Assembly: GCA_020205615.1 (NCBI GenBank) | Contig: CM035170.1 | Span: 58,232,486 to 58,296,485, forward strand | DNA length: 64,000 nt | Direction of reading: 5' to 3' | DNA from: Panax quinquefolius | Lineage: Eukaryota; Streptophyta; Magnoliopsida; Apiales; Araliaceae | Notes under the pieces: model-generated | Told to the model about the DNA's origin: nothing | What the model saw: only the letters and a program-made list of their open reading frames with translations | The model's database searches: none | Part shown: one piece after another, positions 46,870 through 56,883 of the stretch | Numbering within the stretch: position 1 is the stretch's first letter | Layout: each line of letters opens with the position of its first letter | Translations under genes and position numbers: made by a program

Positions 46870-47246
46870 AACTACTAGTTTTGACTTATGTCAGGGCGAT
46901 ATTTTTGTGTCGCTGTTCAACTGGACTTATCTTCTGGCACGAAAAATTCCAAGCTAGGTGACATTCTCTTCCACAATTATAACACGCTTTGGATGGCATC
47001 GCGCGCTTGGACCGATATGTCCCTCCCTCCACATTTGAAGCATATGATAGGTGGTCGCTTCTCCTTCCTTAACCACGGTGTCTTGACGCTGACGTCTTTC
47101 CATCATTGTTGAATCTCCTCTTCTTGAAATGTCCATTCTTATTGTCTTGGCCATGATTACCACCGAAGTGGTTACAATTTTTGGCATGTTGATTCCCTCC
47201 AGGTTTGTTGTCTCCGCTTCGATGACTGCTACCACTGGTATTATCA
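46870..47246 (-). pseudogene. D gag 3' fragment
   Basis: Overlapping frames 47305-47069 and 47247-46954 cover the Asn/Gly/His-rich linker (HFGGNHGQDNKNGHFKKRRF) and a knuckle region where CFKCG is disturbed by a frameshift and reads YHMLQMWREGHIGPSARC in the other frame. It corresponds to 17631-17311 of B1. The N-terminal capsid part is missing; the sequence turns into plus-strand RNase H at 47247. Confidence 0.75.
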
Positions 47247-47967
47247 TGCGACAACGACGTTGGCTTGAACTGTTGAAAGATTATGATCATACCATTCAAT
47301 ACCATTGTGGGAAAATGAAAGTGGTAGCTGACGCGTTGAGTAAAAAATCGTATGCGTTTACGAGTGCGATGTTGTTAACACAAAAATCTATTTTATATGA
47401 CTTACAAATGATGAAGATAGAGTTAAAGACTCTAGGGACCCACATGAAGATAACAAATATACGAGTAGAATAGACTTTAATCGATAAAGTTAAAACTGCT
47501 CAAGCTACACACTGGAGCTGATGAATATAAAGAAGGTGCAAGAATGCGTTATTCTAGAAGTAAGAGTCGATGAAGAGAAGAAAGCTCAAGCCTTCGATTT
47601 ATTTGAAATCCTCGATCAAGTAGGAACTGTGGCTTATAGACTCGCCTTAACGCTAAGTATGTCGCGTGTTCATAACGTTTTTCATGTATCGATGTTACGT
47701 AAATATGTGGACGACCCAAACCACATTATTGCGTTAGAACCAAATGAGATAGCCGAAGATTTAACGTACGAGGAGGTACCTGTCAAGATCTTGGATAGGA
47801 AAGAGCATGTCCTACGCACGAAGGTTATACCACAAGTTAAGGTTTTGTGGAGAAGCCATGCTTTTGAAGAAATGACCTGGGAGTTGGAATCAAAAATGAA
47901 AGCGAGGTATCCTTACCTTTTCGATACACCAGGTACGTACGTCAATTTCGAGGACGAAATTTCATAA
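47247..47967 (+). pseudogene. E pol remnant: RNase H end fused to chromodomain end
   Basis: 47247-47473 encodes [20 protein letters not shown] and VVADALSKKSY (RNase H C-terminus) and the spacer to integrase. The frame 47521-47967 (148 codons) starts in the integrase N-terminal extension (VQECVILEVRVDEE) and jumps to the integrase C-terminus (FEILDQVGTVAYRLAL), losing roughly 1 kb with the zinc and catalytic core. The end is intact: SRVHNVFHVSMLRKYV, LTYEEVPVKILDRKEHVLR, VKVLWRSHAFEEMTWELE, NFEDEIS-stop. The final codons overlap the hairpin AATTTCG-AGGA-CGAAATT (47944-47961). Confidence 0.85.
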
Positions 47968-47978
47968 GGAGGGGAGGT

Positions 47979-50558
47979 TGTAAGACCCCAAATTTTTTAA
48001 TGAATAAAATCAAATTTTCTCTAATTATTATTGTGAATAATAAGGTGTTAATTTGATATAATACTTTGGTTATGGGTGAAATGTGCAAATTTTGCAAAAT
48101 AAGCAAGTGGTAATAAAATATTCATTGTGTCGGGGAATATTCATTTGGCCGTGGAATATTCTTTACATCGAGGAATATTTATGCGGACAGTATGACCATT
48201 TGTGGTCCCCATAACTGGATAACGATCGGATGAAGAAAACGACAAAATTGAATAACGGCGCAGAAGTTATTACCAATTAAGACCGTTGAATACCCGGTGG
48301 TTAAAATACAATAATACGCGTGGTTGAACAGTAGCACACGGTATTGCACAGTATTGTTGAATTATTGATCCTTACGTAAGAAGGCACTACTCAATAATTG
48401 TCACAAAGAGTTACTATTCAATATTTTATTTTATTGATTCAATAATTGTTTGCGTTGATATTTTATATTATCGTTGTTCAATAATTGTCACCGCACAAAG
48501 ATATCCATTATCGGATCAATAATTCATATTATTTGAATAATATTATTAGATAGCATTATTGGCAATCTCTAGAAAGTTCTCACAAGGAGAGGTTTGGTCA
48601 CCTAATTGCACACTGCAAGAAGGAGAAATCCTTATCTGAAAGCCCCTTTCCGGGAATAAATTTGTTATCATAAATGTGATTCTCAGAATATTATTTGTGA
48701 ATAATTAATTATTGATTCATATGATAAGGAAATATTTATTTTACGTGGATATAAATGATGGATTTATTTATGTGGTTATTAATGAAGGAATTAATCTTTG
48801 AGATATTTTATCGATTTTTGTTTGATTGAAGTATTTAAAATCATCCGCTTTGTGGATTTCGGTATTTTTCTGCTTTTGGAATTTTGAAAACTCAAAGCTA
48901 CAAAGTTGTAGAGAATTCGATTTAATTGTGGAATGGACATAAAATTAAGTATTTTTCGATAAACGGGCTATTTTCTATGAATTATTAAAGTTTCGATTAT
49001 TGTTTAAATGATAAAACATTTTGGAAAATTCTAGAATTGGTTAGTGAGAAATTTGCTCAAATGATTTTCAAATGTGGTGGGTGGCAATAGTAATGTGTAA
49101 AGCCATCAGTAGAAGTTAGTCTTCTATGGCGTTTCTAAGCATTTTCCTATAAATAGGGTGCTTAGTTAGAATTGAAAATCACACCGAAATTCATAAGTTT
49201 TCTCTTTTCTCTCTATATTATCGAGCGTATTCTTGTGAGTATTTTGATACTTTGAGTGTTGCTATATCTATGCAAGTTCCTTCAAAGACTATATCCAGAT
49301 TCCAAATTTAGAAGTATTATCTTTTGAGGTAAGGGATGTTATTTTCTTCGTAAGTGATATTATTTCTTCAATATCATTATGCCAAAATATTGGTTGAACT
49401 TTTATCAAATTTGGAACTTTTCATGTCGGGGTTACTATTCACGAGATACTATTCACGAGTTACTATTCACGAAGCATGATGATTTTTCTTATGGAATTTC
49501 TATCTTTTGGTGTCGGAGTTACTATTCATGTATACGGCACTATTCACGAATACTGCACTATTCAATTTAAAAAATGAAATTTTCTTCTTTTTATCCAAGG
49601 TGTATATTATGGTTACTATCTTTGATTGTATCCATGTTTTGATCTTTATTTTGAATTCTGCTTCAAAATTGGTTATTATGAAGTATTTTTGAACTTGGAT
49701 AAACCGTGTACTTAATCCCTAATATTTGATCTTTTATATCATCGATTCGCTTTTCTTTAAGATATTTTTCATCATCCTCAGTCCTAAATGATGATATTAC
49801 TGAATATCTTTGGCCTGGAGTGCGAAGATGAATGATTAACTGATGAATATCTTTGGCCTGTAGTGAAAAGATGAATGATTACCTAATGAATATCTTTGGC
49901 CCGTAGTGCAAAGATGAACAGTGTTGAGATGAACACGACTTAACTGGTGATATAAATGAATATCTTTGGCACCGTAGTGCAAAGATGAATATTTGATTCA
50001 AGATGTATATTGATTGATGTTACAGGATAAAATATTGATGATAGACTTTTAAATCTTAGAAGATATTAGAATTCTTTCTCTACTTGACTCTTCTAATGGA
50101 TTGTTGTTTCACCGCAGCTTTTGATCTAAAACCGGTTGTTCATTATATTTTATCGATTATTCCTCTGTTGAAGACTAACGATAATTTGTTGTATATTATC
50201 TTAGTCATAATATTTTCTTACTGGGCTAGTTGAGCTCACCCTTTTCCTTTTTGTTCCATTTTTCTTCTCAGGAGGTGAGAACATAGCAGGAACTAGCCTG
50301 GGGTTTGGAGTGATGGTTCAGGATAGTTGTTTTAGTAGTCCTCACTATTTTGTAAAATAGTGTATCAATAATTATAACGAGGACTCCTTTTGAGTTTTTA
50401 TACTCTCTATTAGACAATAGTTGTATTCAAACTCACAGTATATGTGTTGTCGTATTTTGCACGACAATTGTATTACTGAAGTTGTATTTGTTTTTGTACC
50501 ATGTATTTGGCGACTCAGAATGGGTTGGGTTGAATGGACCTATTTTGGGGTCGTCACA
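47979..50558 (+). repeat. 3' LTR of E
   Basis: About 2.58 kb, TGTAAGACCCC to GTCGTCACA, preceded by AAGGAGGGGAGGT. TATA box TATAAATA at 49148-49155. It contains short direct repeats TTACTATTCACGA (about 49430-49475 and 49515-49565) and the hairpin array at 49806-49986. The last 138 bases are open and in frame with pol of F. No independent gene. Confidence 0.9.
49806..49986 (+). repeat. Hairpin array ATCTTTG / CAAAGAT in the E LTR
   Basis: Four units. Arms at 49806-49812 with 49823-49829 (CGAAGAT, a G-U pair in RNA), 49849-49855 with 49866-49872 (one mismatch), 49892-49898 with 49909-49915 (perfect) and 49962-49968 with 49980-49986 (perfect). The loop is close to GCCCGTAGTG throughout. They sit between the core promoter and the LTR end, so they would be transcribed. 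Confidence 0.8.
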
Positions 50559-52125
50559 CAAAGGCCAATTTTGTGTGACTTGCAAGGGATGGAGATAGAG
50601 TTAAAGACTCCGGGGGCCCATGTGATGATGATGAATATACGAGTAGAACCGACTTTAATCGATAAAGTTAAAGATACTCAAACTACAGACCTGGAGCTGA
50701 TGCATATGAGGAAGAAAGTGCAAGAAGGTGTTATTTCGGAAGCAAGAATCGATGAAGAAGGAATACTTCGAGTAAACTCTAGACTTTGTGTTCCTAACGA
50801 CCCTGATTTAAAGTATAAAATCATGATGGAGGCACACAACACACCGTTTGCAATCCATCATGGGAGTACCAAAATTTATTGTGATCTTCGTCATACATTT
50901 TGGTGGAGCAATATGAAGAGAGAGATAGCGTTGTTTATCTTAAGGTTTCTAACTTGTCAACGAGTTAAGGCGGAGCATCAAGTACCAAAAGGTCCATTGC
51001 AACCACTTGAAATTCTAGAATGGAAGTGGGAGCACATTACCATGGATTTTGTTACCGGTCTTCCTAAGGTTTCTCAAGGCATAGATGTGATTTGGGTCAT
51101 TATTGATAGATTGACCAAGTCTACTCATTTCCTACCTATACAAGAAACTTATACACATGAGCGTCTTGTTCATATGTACATAAACAAGATTGTAAGACTG
51201 CATGGTATGCCGGTATCCATAGTTTCTGATCGAGACCCAAGATTCAGTTCAAGATTTTGGGTTAGTTTGCAAAAAGCTATGGGCACGGATTTACGATTTA
51301 GCTCGGCATATCATCCTCAGAAGGACGGGCAGTCGGAGAGGACTATTCAAACTCTTGAAGATTTATTAAGACTTTGCGTCCTTGACTTCAAAGGAAGTTG
51401 GGACAAGTTCTTACCATTGGTGAAGTTTTCCTACAACAACAGTTATCAAGCAAGTATTGGCATGGCTCCATTTGAGGCGTTATATAGAAGAAAGTGTCGC
51501 TTCTCGAAGATATCTTTGGGATGAGGTAGGTGAAGCAACGTTGTTGGGACCGGAGTTGGTACGTATGACTACGAAAAAGATTCAAATGATCCGACAACGT
51601 ATAAAAACCTCACAAGATCGACAAAAGAGTTATGTTGATCTTCATCGAAAGGATGTGGAATTCAATATTGGATATCATGTGTTATTACGTGTTGCTCCAT
51701 GGAAGGGAGTTATGAGATTTGGAAAGAGAGGAAAGCTCAACCCTCGATTCATTGGCCCATTTTGAATTCTCGATCGAGTAGGAACTGTGGCCTATAGACT
51801 CGCCTTACCGCCAAGTATGTCTCGTGTTCATAACGTTTTTCATATTTCTATGTTACGTAAATATGTGAAAGACCCGAACCAAATTATTGAATTAGAACCA
51901 GACGAAATAGAGGAAGATTTAACGTATGAAGAGTTACCTGTTAAAATCTTGGATAAGAAGGATCATATTCTACGCTCTAAAGTTATACCTCAAGTCAAAG
52001 TTTTGTGGAGAAACCATGATGTTGAGGAAATGACCTGGGAGTTAGAATCTGAAATGAAATCAAGGTATCCTCACCTCTTAGATATACCAGGTACGTACCC
52101 TAATTTCGAGGACGAAATTTCATAA
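50559..52125 (+). pseudogene. F pol remnant: integrase and chromodomain
   Basis: The frame 50421-51524 starts within the E LTR and reads without a break into [16 protein letters not shown] and then integrase: zinc region ([17 protein letters not shown] as FLTC, first Cys lost), [18 protein letters not shown] and SERT (all three catalytic acids kept), SYNNSYQASIGM, then a frameshift after RRKCR. 51457-51765 continues with VLLRVAPWKGVMRFGKRGKL; a stop after GPF separates 51787-52125 (chromodomain-like VKVLWRNHDVEEMTWELE, NFEDEIS-stop). Polypurine tract AAGAAAGGGAGGT and the hairpin AATTTCG-AGGA-CGAAATT (52102-52119) follow. Confidence 0.88.
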
Positions 52126-52136
52126 GAAAGGGAGGT

Positions 52137-53885
52137 TGTAAGACCCCAACTTTTATGAATAAAGAATAATTTTCTTGAAATATATTTTTGAATATTATGG
52201 TGTGGATTTGATATAATGTTATAGTTGTGGGTAATATTTATAAATTTTATAAAATAAGAAAGTGGTTATATAATATTCTGTTGGTCAGGGAATATTCGTA
52301 CGACGGCACAATCATTGGTGGACCCCATAACAGAAGTATTGTCGTAGTTAGAAAACGACAGAATTAACTTTTTATAAAAATAACGGCGAAAGTGTTACTG
52401 TTAAAACTGTTGAACTACCTGGTAGTAAAAGTACAAAGATGTCTGCGTGGTTGCATAGTAGCACACCAGATTGATTATTGATGCTTACGTGAGAAGTCAC
52501 TCGGTTATACTCAATTATTGCTACAGTAATTGTTGCATCATATCTCTAATATTATTGATTCAATTATTATCACAGTATCATCTGCATAATATTTATTATT
52601 ATTAAATCAATAATTGAAATGATAAAGTTATTCATATTATTATTTGCAATATTGACAATGTCTAGAAGTTCTATCAAGGAGAGTTTTGGTCACCTAATTG
52701 CACGTCAATAAGGAGAAATCCTTATCGAAAAGTCCCCTCTTTCCTGGGAACGACCTGGTTGTTAAATATTGTGAGTTATAATATTAATGATGAATAAGTT
52801 GTGTTGATTAAAGATGAAATTGATAGTTCCATTGTGTTGGGATTATTAATGTTAGTGGAAATCGACATTTATTTTGATAATAATTGATGTCTGGAGGTTA
52901 TATTGACCAATCGGGTAATTAATCAGATAAAAGAGCAATTAATTGCTATTATTTCATATGCTTATAACTATTTGTTCACATGTGTGTACTGTTGATTAAC
53001 ATTCATGTACTATTAGGGGAGGTGGTGCAAGATTGATAATACTTGCATGACTAAATTAAAAATGGAGGTATAGTTGAAGGTACTATACTATAATTAGTTT
53101 TTTCACATGATTATATTATTGATTCACATGAATGAACAATTAATTCACATTATTTACTATTAGGGGAGATGGTGCAAGTTTGATAATACTTGCAGGACTA
53201 AATTAAAAATGAAGAAAAAGAGGAAGGTATTATCTGTAATATTTTGAGCCCCAAAACGTGCAATTATCGAAACTATATTTTCCTATAAATAGAAGCTCAT
53301 TCTTCCTTCATTTCTCACCAATTCACAAAAGCTTTAGAGCAATTATTACAGAGAGAAATTATAGAGAGAAAGAAGAAGAGAAGTCTGCTACCTCACTATT
53401 CCAGTATCCAATTTTTCTAAGGTAAGGGGTATTATTCTTTCGTAATCATGAAGAGAGTTATTTTCTTTCAATACTCGTAAGGGTTGTTATTCTATTCTTT
53501 TTCCTATTATGTTGCAATAACATGTCTATGCAAAGTACCGCATACATGATGAAATTCTTCTGTTATTCCATTCTTTATTATTCTGTTGGAACATCCTGTC
53601 TGTGCGGATTACGCATGACCTGGTTCCATTCTTTATTATTCTGTTGGAACATCCTGTCTGTGCGGATTAAGCATGACCTGGTTCCATTCTTTATTATTCT
53701 GTTGGAATAACCTGTCTGTGCGGATTACGCACGCCTGGTGAATTCTTCTGTTATTCCATTCTTTATTATTCTGTTGGAATAATCTATCTACGTGGATTAC
53801 TGTATGGCGGTAAAAATCCATTTGCGGTTTCATATATTCTATTATACTCAGTTGATTAAAGTTTTGACTTCTATACTCCATGAAA
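52137..53885 (+). repeat. 3' LTR of F, right-truncated
   Basis: Starts TGTAAGACCCC and ends after CTATACTCCATGAAA, matching D to about 41625 in reverse; about 1 kb of the sense 3' end is missing. TATA box at 53284-53291. A roughly 150-bp direct duplication (TTAGGGGAGGTGGTGCAAG type) covers about 53010-53060 and 53160-53215. No gene. Confidence 0.87.
53558..53815 (+). repeat. 58-bp tandem repeats in the F LTR
   Basis: The unit TTCCATTCTTTATTATTCTG, TTGGAACATCCTGTCTGTGC, GGATTACGCATGACCTGG (58 bp in that order) repeats about four times with changes. Arms pair as GTTCCA (53623-53628) / TGGAAC (53645-53650) in one unit and TTATTCCA (53751-53758) / TGGAATAA (53775-53782) in another. Confidence 0.85.
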
Positions 53886-54163
53886 AAGTTTTGACTGCGA
53901 ATCAAGGAGGCCAAAGTTGCTAATGCATCCGTAAAGTCATTCCTATTACGAGGAATGTGTAGAAAGGAAATTTATTCAAACTCCAAAGCCATCTTCAAAA
54001 CCTGTCGATGGTAGGGCAGCAAATGTAGTTCCTTGGTTTGATAGATTTCGGTGGATTATCCGATTACCAACTCAAATCTCCAAAGACAAGTTAACACTTT
54101 GATGCCCATTGAGCAATCTGCAAGTTTTAGCCCCATGAGACAGCCTTCATACTCAGCCATATT
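53886..54163 (-). pseudogene. Tat/Ogre-type RNase H fragment
   Basis: The minus strand reads NMAEYEGCLMGLKLA, SMGIKVLT, KELHLLPYHRQVLKMALEFE, ISFLHIPRNRNDFTDALATL, ASLIRSQ. These are the hallmarks of the second RNase H found in plant Tat/Ogre elements (AEYEA...G, then PR-x-N-x-x-ADALATLAS), with stops and frame breaks. It is cut on the left by the F LTR and on the right by G; its remaining part is not in the window. A related RNase H also occurs in some LINE proteins, so the Tat origin is likely but not certain. Confidence 0.75.
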
Positions 54164-56872
54164 TGTGACGCCCCCAAAATAGGTATACATCACCCATTCT
54201 GAGTCGCCAAATACATGGTACAGAAACAAATACAACTTCAGTAATACAATTGTCGCAAAAATACGACAACACATATAACGTGAGTTTGAATACAAATATA
54301 GTCTAATAGAGAGTATACAAACTCAAAAGGAGTCCTCATTACAATTATTGATACACTATTTTACAAAATAGTGAGGACTACTAATACATCTATCCTGAAC
54401 CATTACTCCATACCCCGGCTAGTTCCTGCTATGTTCTCACCTCCTGAGAAGAAAAATGGAACAAAAAGGAAAAGGGTGAGCTCAACTAGCCCAGTAAAGA
54501 ATATTATGACTAAGATAATATACAACAATTTATCATTAGTCTTTAACAGGGAAAAATCTGATAAAAATATAATAGACAACAAGTTTTAGATCAACAACTG
54601 CAGCGAAAACAACAATCCATTAGAAGAGTCAGAAGAGAAAGAATTCTATTATCTTCTAAGATTTAAAAGTCCATCATCAATAAGTTATTCCTGTAACATC
54701 AATTAATATACATTTTGAATCAAATATTCATCTTTGCACAACAGGCCAAAGATATTCATTTGTATCACCAGTTGGTCATGTTCATCTCAACACCTATTCA
54801 TCTTTGCACTACGGGCCAAAGATATTCATCAGTTAATCATTCATCTTTGCACTAAGAGCCAAAGATATTTAGTAATATCATCATTTAGGACTGAGGATGA
54901 TGAAAAATATTTTAAAGAACGAATCCAGTGAGACAGAAGGACAAATATTAGGGATTCATATTTCAGTTTATCCAAGTTCAATAATACTCCATAATAAACT
55001 ATAGTGGAGTAAAATTCAAGAATGAAGATCAAAACATGGATTAAATTTCAAGAATAAGGGTCACAACAGATAACTTGGAAGAGAAAAAAAAATTCTTTTG
55101 TGAACAATACCAGTAAGCGAATCGCTGAGCAAGATCCATAAACAAAGACTGCAGCACAAAGATGCACAGTCATGAAAAGTTCCAAAGTTGAGAAAAAAGT
55201 TCAGACCAATATTCCTATGAAATGATATTAGATGTAGCGAAATTTTTAATCATTTCAGGAATTATAGAAGCAATACTTACCATAGTAAGTTCAAATTTAA
55301 GAATACGACAAGAAATAATATCGTTTACGTAATATGGAGTATGAAAGAAAATAATATTTCTCACGAGTGTTGCAATAAAATAATATCCTTTACCTTTGTA
55401 GAAGTTGGATTTGACTGGAATATCAGATATTATTATGAGAAAATCTTGGAGAAAAATTACGCTCAAAGTATTCTTATACTCAAGAAAAATACTCACAATA
55501 ATATAGAATAGGAATTTTTTATTATGAAGGTGTGTTTGAGGAAGGAGGGGTTACCCCCTATTTATAGCAACGGAAGGAGAAAAGTTAAGCAGATTTGCTT
55601 AACTTTTCTGCCTAACCTCTCTACCTAATTTTCAAGCCTAACTCTCCTTATTTCAATGGTTGGGGCTACACTAAAACTTTGCAGGCAATTCAATTCCTAA
55701 ATTCCTAACTTTTCTCATTTCAATGGTTGGGGCCACACTTTGAAAAATGAGTTGCAGGAAAGAAAAGGAAACCAGCCAGCTTTGAAAAAAAAACAAAAAA
55801 CAAGGCATGACTCATCTTTGAAAAAAACAACAATGCTCCTATAATACATTTGAAAAATTAAGAATTTGCAGGCAACTTTCTCACCCACCATTTCCACCAA
55901 CCAAACCATGTTACCAACAAGGTATTCAAAAACATCTTGCTTACTTCCGTTTCTAATTACCACATGCTTATATATTATAATAATATTATTATTAAACAAT
56001 TATAATATATTATAATAATGTATATGAATAAATATTTTATCGGAGACAATAATTGCCAACTTTCAACAAATAATTTCCTGCAGAATTCCTTCAATTATAA
56101 CCACATAAAAAAATAAATATTTCCTTATCATATAAATCAATAAATAAGTATTCACAAATAATATTACAGAATCACAATAATGACAACCAGGCCATTCCCA
56201 GGAAAGAGGGGGCTTTCCGATAAGGATTTCTCCTTACTAGCGCGAAATTAGGTGACCAAACCTCTCCTTGACAGAACTTTCTAGACATTGACAATAATGT
56301 TATCTAATAATATTATTCAAATAATATGAATTATTGATTTGATAATGGGAAATACTGTGTCGTGACAATTATTGAAACAACAATAATATAAAATATCAAC
56401 GCAACAATTATTGAATCTATAAAATATTGAACAGTAATTACTGTAACAATTATTGAGTAGTGCCTTCTTACGTAAGAATCAATAATTCAACAATACTGTG
56501 CAATACCTTGTGCTACTGTATAACCACGCGTATTACTGTAATTTAACCACCAGGTAATCCAACAGTGTTAAGGGTAACAATTACGCCATTTTTTATAAAA
56601 ACTCAAACTTGTCATTTTCTTCATCCGACAGTTATTCTGTTATGGGGCCCATAAATGACTGCGCCGTCGTACGGATATTCTCGATAAAAAGAATATTCAC
56701 GACCAAGCAAATATTCCCTCGACAACAATGATTATTTTATAACCACTTACTTATTTTGTAAAATTTGCACATTTCACCCATAACCAGAGCATTATATCAA
56801 ATTAATCCTTATTATTTCAAAATAATAAATAGAAAAAACTCAATTTTATTTATAATAAGTTGGGGTCTTACA
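54164..56872 (-). repeat. 3' LTR of G
   Basis: About 2.7 kb, TGTGACGCCC to GGGTCTTACA. TATA box 55559-55566 (minus). A direct repeat ATTTCAATGGTTGGGG occurs at about 55650 and 55718. The last sense bases form an open frame continuing into the Tat fragment (54295-54056). No gene. Confidence 0.9.
54730..54866. repeat. Hairpin array ATCTTTG / CAAAGAT in the G LTR
   Basis: Three perfect units: arms 54730-54736 with 54747-54753, 54800-54806 with 54817-54823, and 54843-54849 with 54860-54866. All loops are 10 bases: CACAACAGGC, CACTACGGGC and CACTAAGAGC. The sequences outside the hairpins are not conserved between units. Confidence 0.85.
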
Positions 56873-56883
56873 ACCTGCCCTCC

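Larger units (their letters stand above)
40929..47246 (-). mobile_element. Element D: Ty3/Gypsy of the B group, truncated at both ends
   Basis: Minus-strand element made of a 3' LTR lacking its last sense portion (about 310 bp), pol with all domains, protease and a piece of gag. The gag is cut at 47246 where plus-strand element E begins. The left cut is the junction with the A LTR. No target duplication can be found, so both ends are deletion or rearrangement breakpoints. Confidence 0.85.
47247..50558 (+). mobile_element. Element E: 3' part of a plus-strand Ty3/Gypsy
   Basis: An RNase H fragment, a deleted integrase, the pol C-terminus, polypurine tract and a full 3' LTR (47979-50558). The 5' side is lost at the inverted junction with D. 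The LTR belongs to the same subfamily as G (sense AAATGTGCAAATTTTGCAAA near the start), unlike F on its right. Confidence 0.85.
50559..53885 (+). mobile_element. Element F: 3' part of a plus-strand Ty3/Gypsy
   Basis: Begins inside the spacer after RNase H, directly at the end of the E LTR, and runs through integrase and chromodomain to a 3' LTR that is itself cut at about 53885, where a Tat/Ogre fragment begins. Its LTR is of the B1/D subfamily. No 5' half is seen in the window. Confidence 0.85.
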
